From Acidimicrobiaceae bacterium (GTDB lineage: Bacteria > Actinomycetota > Acidimicrobiia > Acidimicrobiales > Ilumatobacteraceae), in contig NZZV01000190.1 of NCBI GenBank assembly GCA_002698945.1, positions 1 through 37,176 of the forward strand: a stretch of DNA of 37,176 bases. The letters run 5' to 3'. Numbering within the stretch: the first letter of the stretch is position 1; every line of letters starts with the position of its first letter. Under the pieces are notes generated by a model, which ran no database searches, was not told the DNA's origin, and was given only the letters and a program-made list of their open reading frames with translations. A program made the position numbers and the translations under genes. Of this stretch, positions 1 to 10,552 are shown one piece after another.

Positions 1-1
1 C

Positions 2-346
2 ACCAGCCCGCCAACGTTCATCACACCAGCCGGCCCGAGACTGTCACCACCCGACCCCCTCACCTCAAGACGGTGGATCCAGGCTGAGATCAAGTCGATC
101 CTCGAGCTCGAGGGTCAGGGTGAGCGAAGCTGTGAACACACTCGTTCGCTCGTCCAGCGGCACATCGGCAAGATCGATGTCCAGATCCGACGGCTGGAAC
201 AGGCTCGAAGCGAGCTCCGCGAGCTGATGGAGCGAGTCGACCGGACCGATCCAGTCGGCTGCGTCGACGGGCACCGATGTCAGGTCATCGAAGCTCGGCG
301 CGGAAAGCGACACCGCCGCGAGCGGACTGCAGCGCCGGATCAGTAG
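2..346 (+). pseudogene. Truncated MerR-family regulator, C-terminal part only
   Basis: The frame is open from the window edge to TAG at 344-346. From about position 83 it reads like the effector half of a metal-responsive MerR protein: AEIKSILELEGQGERSCEH, then a heptad-rich dimerisation helix (RRLEQARSELRELMERV) and a C-terminal GCVDGHRC cluster that could hold metal. The first 27 codons do not resemble the winged-helix DNA-binding half that should precede AEIKSIL, and neither other frame supplies it. It therefore looks like a remnant cut by rearrangement rather than a working regulator. It is tail-to-tail with the DUF411 gene, and their ends overlap by 7 bp. MerR regulators commonly sit beside metal-resistance genes, so it may once have controlled this locus. 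The alternative is that the upstream half lies outside the window and these 27 codons are an unusual insertion. Confidence 0.55.
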
Positions 347-855
347 TCGAAGGGTTTCAGAGAGCCGTCGTGTTCGATGAGCATGACCGACTGGTTCTCC
401 CACGTCGTCACGTCGCCACCCATCCCCGGCGAGTCCGCGGGCATCCCCGGAAGAGCCAGACCGATCGCGTCAGGACGGTCGTCGAGCAGCTTGACGATCG
501 CACCCACCGGGACGTGACCTTCGAGCACGTAGCCCTCGACGATCGCCGTGTGGCACGACGCGACCGCGTCGGGCACGCCGAGATCGGCGCGGTAGCTGGC
601 TCGATCGGGGTCGTCCGTCGTGTCGACATCTGCGTTGTGATCTTGTAGGTACACGACCCACGCTGAGCAGCAACCTCAACCGGGATCGCGGCGAACGTCG
701 AAGTACACCCCCGCCAACTCGGCACCCTCCACGTCGGTGGTCGCGGCCGGCGATGGCGACACCGCCGAACCATCGCCGCCGCCACATCCGCCGACGACGA
801 GGGCAACCGTGATGGCTGCGAAGGCTCTTTTCCGGTTCCGAGGTTCGACGCTCAT
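340..855 (-). CDS. DUF411 metal-binding lipoprotein with in-frame TGA at a motif Cys (candidate selenoprotein)
   Basis: 171 codons are read from ATG 855 if the TGA at 676-678 (codon 60) is read through. The N-terminus is a lipoprotein signal (basic start, hydrophobic stretch, VVGGC with Cys24). After a Ser/Pro linker comes VYFDVRRDPG, then TGA, then GCCSAWV. DUF411 proteins have DPxCGCCxxW here, so TGA replaces exactly the first Cys of the CxCC metal site. Downstream the family match continues intact in the same frame: LGVPDAVASCHTAIVEGYV, EGHVPVGAI, RPDAIGLALPGMPADSPGM and a stop at 340-342. A TAGCGT -10 box ten nt before ATG suggests leaderless expression. DUF411 proteins are copper-linked periplasmic proteins, which fits the neighbourhood. 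The alternatives are a TGC-to-TGA nonsense mutation or a sequencing error. No Sec-machinery gene is present in the window to decide. Confidence 0.7.
645..661 (-). promoter_or_regulatory. Candidate bacterial SECIS hairpin after the DUF411 TGA
   Basis: On the coding strand, 14 nt after the TGA, GTGGGT pairs with ACCTAC around a five-base loop CGTGT: six base pairs, one of them G-U. The loop starts 20 nt after the TGA and has G as its second base. Known bacterial SECIS elements place a small stem-loop about 16-37 nt after UGA with a G in the first two loop positions, so the geometry fits. Short GC-rich hairpins are common by chance in such DNA, so this supports but does not prove selenocysteine insertion. 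Confidence 0.45.
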
Positions 856-868
856 CACGTTTCGGACG

Positions 869-961
869 CTACCAGTGCTCCTCGCCCGTTCCAGTCCGGG
901 AGATCGGGCCACGGAGCCCGTCGGCGATCCGACGGGCTCCGGCGGCCGTTGAGAGTCGCAT
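869..961 (-). CDS. Possible 30-aa leader ORF upstream of the DUF411 gene
   Basis: ATG at 961 follows a GAGGGAG element five bases upstream, and the frame ends at 869, 13 bp before the DUF411 start. The peptide is basic (ARRIADGLRGPISRT) with no recognisable domain. It could be a leader peptide, a vestige or chance. No homology can be claimed. Confidence 0.2.
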   Translation of the reverse strand: MRLSTAAGARRIADGLRGPISRTGTGEEHW

Positions 962-1023
962 CGTGGCTCCCTCAGGCGGGACGAGATGGACAGTGGCCGA
1001 ATTTCCTGGTGGTCGGCGGTGGA

Positions 1024-1187
1024 TCAGCGGCACGAGGAGCGCCGCCGGCGGGCGGCAGCCGTAATGGCCGTCGCGGCGCTCACGAGTTGCGTCGCGGTGA
1101 GTGTCGCCACGCCGACCACCTCGATGATGGCGCGGATGCGATCGAGCCGGTCCTGGCTCGTCGAGCCGTCCGTTTGTGCGCTCATGC

Positions 1188-1191
<4 letters not shown>
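1024..1191 (-). CDS. Small membrane protein coupled to copA (55 aa)
   Basis: Its ATG (1191-1189) overlaps the copA stop in an ATGA junction, so it is very likely translated by coupling. The product has a polar N-terminus ([19 protein letters not shown]), one predicted hydrophobic segment ([19 protein letters not shown]) and an Arg-rich tail ending RRRRSSCR, giving a single-span topology with a positive C-terminus. I do not recognise a family. The position suggests a small accessory or regulatory subunit of the copper ATPase, but this is inference. The overlap is the main reason to accept it as real. Confidence 0.5.
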
Positions 1192-3485
<2,294 letters not shown>

Positions 3486-3486
3486 G

Positions 3487-4947
3487 TCAGTGTCCTTCGT
3501 GAGGCGCGGTCGTCGAGGGGGTGTCGGTGTCGGGGACGTGGACGGTGAAGTCGGCGGTGCGGACGGCGCCGTCGACGGCGAAGTCGAGGAACAGCCGGTA
3601 GGTGCCGGCGGTCGGGAACGACACGTCGAACGTGATGTCGTGCTCGCCGTCACCGGATTGGTGGTCGGCGTGGGCGTGGACGTAGGCGAGGTCGCCGGCT
3701 CGGAGCACGACGAGGTGCCCGGCGGCGCCGAGGTACGGCTCCGTCGACACCACCGCGCCGTCGCGTCGGACGCTGAACGACAACGTCGCGTTCCCGACCG
3801 CGGGCGTTCCGGCCAGGGCGACGTCGAAGCCGTCCACCGCCGACGACGTGTCGACCGGCGGAGGGTTCCCGGTCGCCACGTCGTCGACGACGAGCAGATC
3901 GACACCCAGCGTGACCGCGCTGCGGTCGGTGGGTCGGCTGTCGGCGAAGACCCGGTACGTGCCGGCGTCGAGGGCCGGTAACGCGACCGACCAGGTGTCG
4001 CCGTCCTGCTCGGGGTGGAGGTGGTGGTAGACGGTCAGGTCGCGGGAGGCGACGATGAGATGGAGCGCACGGTCGTGGACGACGTCGTAGTCGGTGATCG
4101 CGACGTCGTGTTCGTCGACCAGCCGGAACGTGTAGTCCGTGACCGTACGGGCGGCGATTCTGAGGCGATCCGGATCGATGCGGATGCCGTTGGCGTCGAG
4201 CGAGGTGCCGGACCGTGCCGTGACGGCGGGTGGCGCGTTGGTGTCGTCGTCGGCGTCGTGGCCGCCTGCGGTGTGGTCGCCGGACTCGACGTGCGTTTGA
4301 CCGCCGGTGTCGATCGGTCCGACGGTGGCGCCGATGCCGGCGGCGCCGGCGAAGCTGGCGGCGAGGACACCGCCGTAGGCGGCGAGTCGGGTGGTGGTGT
4401 TCATGGGTTCCTCCGGTTCGAGGCCGGCGACCAGGTTGAAGGCGCCGGTGAGGTGGTTGAGGGTGACGAGTCCGATCACGTCGAGCAGGTCGCGGTCGCG
4501 GTGACCGAAGGACCGGAGCTCGGAGAGCAGGTGGATATCGATCGATGCGGGGTCGGCGTGAACCGCGATCGCGTAGGTGACGAGGGCTGCGATGGCGGGG
4601 TCGGCGGCGGTGCCGCCGACGGCGAGGGCGATGTCCTCGTCGGTCAGCCCGGCGGCTCGTCCGGCGGCGATGTGGGCCTCGAGGCAGACCGCGCACCCGA
4701 GGCGGGCCTGGATGGCGATCGAGATCGTCTCGGCGGTCCGGCGTGAGAGCCGGCTGCGCTTCATTGCCCGGCTGAAGCCGAGGTAGCCGCCGAGGAGAGC
4801 GGGGGAGCCGGCCATGGTGCGGACCATCTCGGACACCTGGTCGCCGTGGCGTGACCAGAGCTCTCCGAGCTGGTCGGCGGCGCGTCCGGTCGCGGTCTGC
4901 GGTGTGTGGGCCGGGAATCGGATGGTAGTCGTGGTGGTGGTGACCAT
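3487..4947 (-). CDS. AhpD-like domain fused in frame to a secreted copper-associated protein
   Basis: 486 aa in one open frame. Residues 1 to about 180 are a carboxymuconolactone-decarboxylase/AhpD-like domain with CAVCLEAH (CxxC plus His) and [13 protein letters not shown], a fold that usually acts as a thiol peroxidase partner. At residue 182 a second protein begins, [16 protein letters not shown]: an export or membrane segment, a His/Asp-rich linker (GGHDADDD), and two beta-sandwich regions with [22 protein letters not shown] and a DFAVDG end. This second part resembles actinobacterial exported proteins found beside copper ATPases. A strong GGAGG lies five bases before ATG-182, so the second part may also be made alone. 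A cytoplasmic AhpD joined to an exported domain is odd. The first gene may simply have lost its stop. copA follows after one base. Confidence 0.85.
   Translation of the reverse strand: MVTTTTTTIRFPAHTPQTATGRAADQLGELWSRHGDQVSEMVRTMAGSPALLGGYLGFSRAMKRSRLSRRTAETISIAIQARLGCAVCLEAHIAAGRAAGLTDEDIALAVGGTAADPAIAALVTYAIAVHADPASIDIHLLSELRSFGHRDRDLLDVIGLVTLNHLTGAFNLVAGLEPEEPMNTTTRLAAYGGVLAASFAGAAGIGATVGPIDTGGQTHVESGDHTAGGHDADDDTNAPPAVTARSGTSLDANGIRIDPDRLRIAARTVTDYTFRLVDEHDVAITDYDVVHDRALHLIVASRDLTVYHHLHPEQDGDTWSVALPALDAGTYRVFADSRPTDRSAVTLGVDLLVVDDVATGNPPPVDTSSAVDGFDVALAGTPAVGNATLSFSVRRDGAVVSTEPYLGAAGHLVVLRAGDLAYVHAHADHQSGDGEHDITFDVSFPTAGTYRLFLDFAVDGAVRTADFTVHVPDTDTPSTTAPHEGH
4402..4414 (-). promoter_or_regulatory. 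Internal ribosome binding site and start inside the AhpD fusion
   Basis: GGAGG (4414-4410), then AACCC, then ATG at 4404, inside the open frame at codon 182. Spacing and sequence are near ideal and the following residues form a good export segment. This suggests independent initiation of the secreted half. Confidence 0.6.
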
Positions 4948-5062
4948 GGGTGGGGCTCCGAGATGGATCGGTGTGGGTGGATGGGGTCATCGTGGAGGAG
5001 GCCCCTGACACGTCTCTGGCACCGGCCTGTTGTGGCTCGACCGGCTGCTGCCAGACGCGAGA

Positions 5063-5098
5063 CGGAGGTGGTGCCCGCCGGAGCGGACACCACCTCCG
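5063..5098 (-). terminator. Hairpin downstream of copZ
   Basis: A perfect 11-bp stem (CGGAGGTGGTG pairing with CACCACCTCCG) with a 14-nt loop starts 16 bp after the copZ stop. No T-run follows, as is common in actinobacteria. It may end or attenuate transcription between copZ and the AhpD-fusion/copA genes. Confidence 0.5.
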
Positions 5099-5114
5099 GG
5101 GAACTGGTCGGGGC

Positions 5115-5318
5115 TCAGTCGACGAGCTCGTAGCCGGCCTCGTCGACCGCGTCACCGATGGCGGCGGCGTCGAGCTCGACGATGCTGGACACGGTGACGA
5201 CACCGGTGGCGAGGTCGACCGAGACGTCGTCGACCCCGTCGACCTGGGCGACTTCTCGGGCGACCGAGCGGGCGCAGTGGTCGCAGGTCATGCCGACGAC
5301 GTTGAAGGTGGTGATCAT
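5115..5318 (-). CDS. copZ: CopZ-type copper chaperone
   Basis: A 67-aa single heavy-metal-associated domain with the beta-alpha-beta-beta-alpha-beta pattern. The metal loop is GMTCDHC (Cys12, Cys15) and the end is AVDEAGYELVD. It should carry Cu(I) in the cytoplasm and hand it to the HMA domains of the ATPases in this window. It lies 45 bp after the MFS gene and on the same strand, preceded by AAGGAGAAC as ribosome binding site. The MxCxxC Asp-His variant is common among CopZ proteins of actinobacteria. Confidence 0.93.
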   Translation of the reverse strand: MITTFNVVGMTCDHCARSVAREVAQVDGVDDVSVDLATGVVTVSSIVELDAAAIGDAVDEAGYELVD

Positions 5319-5363
5319 GGTGTTCTCCTTGGTTGGGGGTTGTGGGTGGGGGAGAGGGTGCGG

Positions 5364-6809
5364 TCAGGCGACCGTGGTGAGCTCGGGCTGAGCGTCCGAC
5401 GCCGGTTGGGGGCGCCGGAGCAGGGCGGCGGCGACGATCGCGGCGACCGCTGCGATGGCGGCGGCACCGGCGAACGCGGCGGCGTACCCGTCGGTCAACG
5501 CACCGGGGTCGTCGAGTTGATCGGCGCCGGCGCTCGTGGCGACCGCAGTCATGACGGCCAGGCCGAGGGCGGAACCGACGTGGTAGGTCGAGTTGACGAT
5601 CCCGGACGCGAGCCCGGCGTTCGCCGGCCCGGCCCCTGCCAGTGCGGACATCATCGCCGGGATGTAGGCCAGGCTCATGCCGACCGCTGCCACCAACGAG
5701 CCGGCGAGCACGTCTCCGACGAAGCTGCCGTCCGCCGACACCGTCGTCAGGATCCCGAGACCGACGGACAGCATGGCGAGCCCGGAGACGAGCACGGGCT
5801 TGGGCGTGAAGCGGCCGACGAGCCGCTCCGTCGCGCCGACCATAAGCACCATCATGAGGATCGTCATCGGCAGCAGCGAGGCGCCGGCGGCGAACGGGCC
5901 GAAGTCGAGGACCTGCTGGAGATAGAGGTTCAAGAAGAACCACATCGGGACCCAGGCGGCACCGAGCAGGGCCATGACGACGTTGGACGCGGCGAGGCCG
6001 GGGACCCGGAAGATGGTGAGCGGGACCAACGGTTCGCTGCGATGAACCTGCAGGGCGATGAACCCGAGCAGCAGGGCGACGGCGGCCACGGCGCTGGTCA
6101 GTGTCTCGGCCGAGGTCCAGCCGATCTCGGGAGCGCGCACGATGGCGAGCACGCCGAGCGTCAGCGCAGCAGTGATCGTCAACCCGCCGAGGACGTCGAT
6201 CCGGCCGGGCACACGCTCGGTCCGGGGGAGCAGTCGAGGGGTGACGGCGAGTACGGCGATGCCGACGGGCACATTGACGTAGAACACCCACGGCCAGTCG
6301 AGCCATTCGGTCAGGACACCGCCCAGGAACACGCCGGCAGTCCCGCCGGCCGGTGCGGCCGCCCCGTAGACGGCGAGGGCCTTACCGAGCTCGCGGGAGT
6401 CGTGGCCGAACAGCGACATCAGCAGCGTCAGCGACGCCGGTGCGATCAGCGCCGCACCGACGCCTTGGCCGGCGCGGGACATGATCTCGACCGCCGGGGA
6501 TTGTGCCAGGCCGGCGGCGACCGACGCGATCGTGAGGACCCAGAATCCGGCGGTGAAGACCCGGCGGGCCCCGAGGATGTCGGACAACTTGCCCCCGAGG
6601 AGCAGCAGGCCGCCGAACGCGATCACGTAGGCGTTGAACACCCACGACAGGTCGTCGGGATCGAACCCGAGCGAGGCCTGCATGTCGGGAAGGGCCACCC
6701 CGATGATCGAGGTGTCCATGATGACGAGGAACTGCGCGGTGGCGAGCGCCACGAGCGCACGCCAGCGCAGCGGTGATGGTGCTGGTGGGGATGAGGGCGG
6801 TGTCGGCAC
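5364..6809 (-). CDS. MFS drug/proton antiporter, DHA2 (EmrB/QacA) type
   Basis: 481 aa with about 14 hydrophobic segments, the usual count for DHA2 exporters. It starts with a Pro/Ser-rich tail, then LATAQFLVIMDTSIIGVALP, which is the typical first helix with Asp in membrane segment 1. Later come LGGKLSDILGARRVF (motif A) and the segment-5 region APAGGTAGVFLGG (motif C-like). The GTG start at 6809 has AGGAG six bases upstream. The substrate cannot be told from sequence. Export of a toxic compound or metal complex is likely. It is the first gene of the leftward cluster ending with copA, and two palindromes lie in its promoter region. Confidence 0.88.
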   Translation of the reverse strand: MPTPPSSPPAPSPLRWRALVALATAQFLVIMDTSIIGVALPDMQASLGFDPDDLSWVFNAYVIAFGGLLLLGGKLSDILGARRVFTAGFWVLTIASVAAGLAQSPAVEIMSRAGQGVGAALIAPASLTLLMSLFGHDSRELGKALAVYGAAAPAGGTAGVFLGGVLTEWLDWPWVFYVNVPVGIAVLAVTPRLLPRTERVPGRIDVLGGLTITAALTLGVLAIVRAPEIGWTSAETLTSAVAAVALLLGFIALQVHRSEPLVPLTIFRVPGLAASNVVMALLGAAWVPMWFFLNLYLQQVLDFGPFAAGASLLPMTILMMVLMVGATERLVGRFTPKPVLVSGLAMLSVGLGILTTVSADGSFVGDVLAGSLVAAVGMSLAYIPAMMSALAGAGPANAGLASGIVNSTYHVGSALGLAVMTAVATSAGADQLDDPGALTDGYAAAFAGAAAIAAVAAIVAAALLRRPQPASDAQPELTTVA

Positions 6810-6864
6810 GATTGCTCCTGTGGTTCGTCCGAAACCCCGTTGGTTCCGGTCAGGAGAGCACTCT

Positions 6865-6916
6865 GTGACGTCGAGCTGTCACGCTCCTGCGGGGAGGCTG
6901 TGACAGGACCTGTCAC
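6865..6916. promoter_or_regulatory. Two inverted repeats upstream of the MFS exporter
   Basis: GTGACAG-GAC-CTGTCAC (6900-6916) is a perfect dyad. GTGACGTCGAGCTGTCAC (6865-6882) has the same GTGAC/GTCAC arms with a longer centre. The centres are about 34 bp apart, close to three helical turns. This is the layout of a TetR- or MarR-type operator pair over an exporter promoter. No such regulator gene is adjacent. Confidence 0.55.
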
Positions 6917-6998
6917 TACCGCCGATCGTCGCGGGGCGCTCCACGGTCGCGCTCGCGCGCGCGATCGGTGACACCGGGTCGATCAGGTCAATTGCTCG

Positions 6999-7334
6999 TC
7001 AATGGTCGTCGGAGCGGACGACCGGGAGCCCATGCTCGACCCAGTCCTCCTTGCCGCCGAGGTACACCTTGACGTCGCGGTAGCCGAGCTGTTCGAGGCG
7101 TTCGGCGGCGATCTCGGAGTTGCGGCACGTGCCGCTGCAGTACACGACCACCGGCGCGTCGCAATCGGGGGCGAGCGTCGGAGCGAGCACGTCGACCTGG
7201 TCGGGTGGCATGTTGACCGCCCCCGGTAGGTGAGCGTCGGCGAAGTACGCGGCGCCGAGCGCTTCGAGCAGCACCGGCGGCTCGCCGGACCGCACCAGGC
7301 GCAACAGTTCTTCGCGTGAGATCTCGTTGGTCAC
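6999..7334 (-). CDS. Single-domain rhodanese (sulfurtransferase)
   Basis: 111 aa, one rhodanese domain. The active-site loop is YCSGTCRNSE, with the catalytic Cys first in the C-x-G-x-x-R loop. It also has the ADAHLPGAVNMPP segment and the closing YLGGKEDWVEHGLPV typical of the family. Such proteins move sulfane sulfur or bind thiophilic metals. The extra Cys in the loop could form a disulfide. The GTG start at 7334 is preceded by GGAGG eight bases upstream. It is divergent from the SARP-like regulator and separate from the copA cluster. Confidence 0.9.
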   Translation of the reverse strand: MTNEISREELLRLVRSGEPPVLLEALGAAYFADAHLPGAVNMPPDQVDVLAPTLAPDCDAPVVVYCSGTCRNSEIAAERLEQLGYRDVKVYLGGKEDWVEHGLPVVRSDDH

Positions 7335-7455
7335 CGCTGAGTCCTCCGGGGGGTCTCCATCGACGACCAGTGAAACGCCCTGACCTGTGAGCCTGCTGCC
7401 ACGACGAGAACCTACCGCGACAGCGCCGCAACAGGTCGGTCAGTACGCTCAAGTC

Positions 7456-10407
7456 GTGAAGTTCGGGGTCCTGGGGCCGCTGCAGGTTCGTAGCGGCGGC
7501 GTAGACATCGACATCCGGCGCGGACTGCCTCGGACGATCCTGACCTACCTGCTGCTACGGGTCGGCGAGACGGCGCGGTCAGAGACGCTGGCGGACGTGT
7601 TGTGGGCCGACCGACAACCGGCCAATCCCTCGAACGCGCTGCAGACGCAGATCTCCTATCTGCGACGACAGCTTGCGGCGCACACCGCCTCCCAACCGAT
7701 CGTCACGAGGCCTGGCGGATACGCACTCGTGGTCGATCGCGACGCGGTCGACGCGCACCGCTTCGACGCGGTAGTCCACGCCGCAGCCTCGGATCTCGCC
7801 GCCGGCGACCAAGATCCGGCGAGCGTGCTCGACGGGCTCGACACCGCACTGTCGTGGTGGCGGGGCGCCGCCCTGGACGATGTCGCAGGCGAACCGTTCG
7901 CTATCGGTGAAGCGGCTCGGCTCGAGGAGCTCCGACTCACGGCGATCGAGCTGCGCTACGAGGCCGCGCTCCTCCTGGGTCGACATCACGAGGTGGCGAG
8001 CGACCTGGCCGCCCTGGTGGGCGAGCACCCTCTCCGCGAGAAGCTCCATGCGCAGCTGATGCTGGCCCAGTACGGATCGGGACGTCAGGCCGACGCGCTC
8101 CGGGCGTTCGCTGCCGCCCGCGAGACACTCGTCGACGAGCTCGGCATCGAGCCCGGCCCCGAACTCCGTGAGCTCGAGCGACGCATCCTCGACCACGACC
8201 CCACCCTCCTTCCCGTCGCCGCTGAACCAATGCGGCCGTCCGCTGTTGCGCCCTCAGATCTCGTATCCGGACGTCTGCCCGCCGCAGTAACGACACTGAT
8301 CGGCCGCGACGTCGAGCTCGAACGGGTGATCCGCCTCCTGGATCGAGGTCGCGCCGTGACGCTCACCGGCCCGGCCGGCGCGGGCAAGAGCCGTTTGGCC
8401 ATCGAGGCGGCGCGGGCGATCGCTGCGACGTGCGATGTCTGGTACGTCGATCTCGGCGACATCGACGATTCGACTCAGGTCCCGTCCGAGGTCGCGTCGG
8501 CGCTCGGGGTGCCGACGGTCCCTACCGACGACCCGATTCGGACCGTCAGCAACGCTCTCACGAGGCGCAGCGGCGTCCTGGTGCTCGACACATGCGAACA
8601 CGTCGTGGCATCCGTCGCCGCACTCGTCGGTCGGGTGCTCCGCGACGCTCCCGACGTGCGAGTTCTCGCGACGAGCCGGCGACCGCTCAACGTGAGCGGT
8701 GAAGTGGCCTGGCCCGTCCCCCCGCTCGCCTTGGCGTCGCCAGACGACGCACTCGAACAGCTCCGCACGTACCCCGCCATCGAGCTGTTCGTCCAACGCG
8801 CCGAAGCCGTGCAACCCGATTTTCAGCTCACCGTCGACAACGCCGCCGACGTCAGTGCGATCTGCATGACGCTCGACGGACTTCCGCTCGCCATCGAGCT
8901 CGCGGCGGCCCGCGTCGACGTCCTCGTGCCCAGGCTGATCCGGGAGCGGCTTGCTCGACGGTTCGACCTGCTCGTCGACGGCGGGCGCGACACGAGGGCG
9001 CGTCAGCAGACATTGCGCGGGGCGATCGATTGGAGCATCGACCTCCTCGACGAGCAGCAACGACACTGCTTCGCACGACTCGGTACCTTCAGCGGCAGCT
9101 TCGACCTCGACGCTGCCGCCTCCGTCACCGACATCGACGAAAGCGACAGGCTGCTCGATGTCATGACCTCCCTCGTCCGCCACTCCATGGTCGCTCGCGC
9201 CGACGGCGAACGATTCCGACTGCTCGACACACTTCGCGCCTACGCCCTCGAAATGCTCGACACTCTCGACGCCGACGCCACTCGAGACCGACACGCCCAG
9301 CACTACGTCCAGCTCGCGGAGCAGGCCGAACTCGGGATCCGCGGCTCGGATCAGCGTCATTGGCTCGACCGTCTTCGCGCCGATCTGCCCAACCACCGCG
9401 GTGCGCTCGAATGGATGATCTCCGCCGGGCGCGGAACCGGAGCGGCACGGCTGGCCGGAGCACTCGGCTGGTTCTGGATCCTCGACGGGATGTTGTCGGA
9501 CGCCTGTACGCACCTCGAGGCGGTCCTCGAGTTCCGGGACCTGCCGTCACGAGAACATGCCAAGGTCTCGTGGAGCCTTGCCCTGCTCGTCGCGTCCCAG
9601 GGCGATCTTCGTCGCGCCGAACAACTCGCGTATGACTCCCTGGTCAGCGGCCGTACTGCGGACGACGCCGCACGAATGGGATACGGGTTCCACGCCTGCG
9701 CTGTCGCCCAGTGGGCACTCGGGGACCTCGACAGCGCTACGAAGACGTGGGTCGAAGCAATCGGCCAGTTCGACACGAGCGACGACGAGTGGGGCGCGGC
9801 GCTCTGCCGTGTCCTGCGCAGCCGCACCGCACTCGACCACGAGGCATCGAACGCCCGCGAGATGATCACCGAAGGACTGTCGGCCGCCCGCTCGACCGGC
9901 GACGGGCATCTGATCGGCATCGCACTCGAACAACTCGCGCGGATCGAGCTCCGCACGCCCGACCCGGACGCAGCAATCCGTCACGCCGATGATGCGATTG
10001 CCCGGCAGGACGCGATCGGCTATATCGAAGGCGTGCTCGGCGCCCGTCACATCCGTGCGATCGCGTTGCTGGCACGCGGCGACGTCGACGCCTCGCTCGC
10101 CGAACACCTCACCGCGCTCCGGGCAGCGTCCGCGATCGGACACCAGGCCGCCGTGTGTGAAGCGCTCGAAGGCGTGGCCGCAGCGTTGTGTGCCCAGGGG
10201 CAGACCGCAAAAGCACTTCACCTCGCCCGGGTCGCCACGACCGCACGAGACCAGCTTGATCTTCCGCGCCGACGTGATGACGAGCGGTGGCTCACCAACT
10301 GCGTCGGCGACCCGTCGGAGTCGCCGGGCGGCGGTGACGGAGCCGGCGAGGACCTCGACGACACCGTGTTCCAGCTGTTGACGAGCGAGATCATCGCAAC
10401 ACCCTGA
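7456..10407 (+). CDS. SARP/AfsR-type regulator with ATPase and TPR domains
   Basis: 983 aa from GTG 7456, chosen because the protein then begins VKFGVLGPLQVRSGG, the usual SARP start, and a TACGCT -10 box lies six nt upstream (leaderless). Residues 1-95 are an OmpR-like winged helix, about 96-245 the bacterial transcriptional activation domain (PLREKLHAQLMLAQYGSGRQ, DELGIEPGPELRELE), then an NTPase with P-loop GPAGAGKS at 305-312 and a Walker-B-like VLVLDTCEHV. The C-terminal third is TPR-like helical repeats. This architecture belongs to AfsR/LuxR-STAND regulators that drive secondary metabolism or stress genes after nucleotide-dependent assembly. No biosynthetic cluster is next to it. An earlier in-frame ATG at 7387 is possible. 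Confidence 0.9.
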   Translation: MKFGVLGPLQVRSGGVDIDIRRGLPRTILTYLLLRVGETARSETLADVLWADRQPANPSNALQTQISYLRRQLAAHTASQPIVTRPGGYALVVDRDAVDAHRFDAVVHAAASDLAAGDQDPASVLDGLDTALSWWRGAALDDVAGEPFAIGEAARLEELRLTAIELRYEAALLLGRHHEVASDLAALVGEHPLREKLHAQLMLAQYGSGRQADALRAFAAARETLVDELGIEPGPELRELERRILDHDPTLLPVAAEPMRPSAVAPSDLVSGRLPAAVTTLIGRDVELERVIRLLDRGRAVTLTGPAGAGKSRLAIEAARAIAATCDVWYVDLGDIDDSTQVPSEVASALGVPTVPTDDPIRTVSNALTRRSGVLVLDTCEHVVASVAALVGRVLRDAPDVRVLATSRRPLNVSGEVAWPVPPLALASPDDALEQLRTYPAIELFVQRAEAVQPDFQLTVDNAADVSAICMTLDGLPLAIELAAARVDVLVPRLIRERLARRFDLLVDGGRDTRARQQTLRGAIDWSIDLLDEQQRHCFARLGTFSGSFDLDAAASVTDIDESDRLLDVMTSLVRHSMVARADGERFRLLDTLRAYALEMLDTLDADATRDRHAQHYVQLAEQAELGIRGSDQRHWLDRLRADLPNHRGALEWMISAGRGTGAARLAGALGWFWILDGMLSDACTHLEAVLEFRDLPSREHAKVSWSLALLVASQGDLRRAEQLAYDSLVSGRTADDAARMGYGFHACAVAQWALGDLDSATKTWVEAIGQFDTSDDEWGAALCRVLRSRTALDHEASNAREMITEGLSAARSTGDGHLIGIALEQLARIELRTPDPDAAIRHADDAIARQDAIGYIEGVLGARHIRAIALLARGDVDASLAEHLTALRAASAIGHQAAVCEALEGVAAALCAQGQTAKALHLARVATTARDQLDLPRRRDDERWLTNCVGDPSESPGGGDGAGEDLDDTVFQLLTSEIIATP

Positions 10408-10552
10408 GACCGCGCCACGAGATGACGCCCAGCATGCGAACGGCGGCCGGCACTCCCGAGGACGGCGCAACAGCGCGACAGCAGGACCGTGACAGGGCGA
10501 GTCGGGAGGATCGAATCCGACAATCACCTCGACCAGAAGTCAGGAGCGTCCG

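Noticed and set aside
340..912. Treating the DUF411 locus as two genes, a short lipoprotein and a separate GTG-started 104-residue protein
   Set aside because: The two halves are in the same frame, and the family motif DPxCGCC is split exactly at the TGA, so a single gene is the better reading.
4950..6776. 608-codon plus-strand frame opposite the MFS and copZ genes
   Set aside because: Composition is a mirror of the real genes on the other strand, with no domain and no export signal.
7387..7455. Upstream ATG for the SARP-type regulator
   Set aside because: The added 23 residues do not fit the family start, and the GTG at 7456 has a -10 box placed for leaderless expression.
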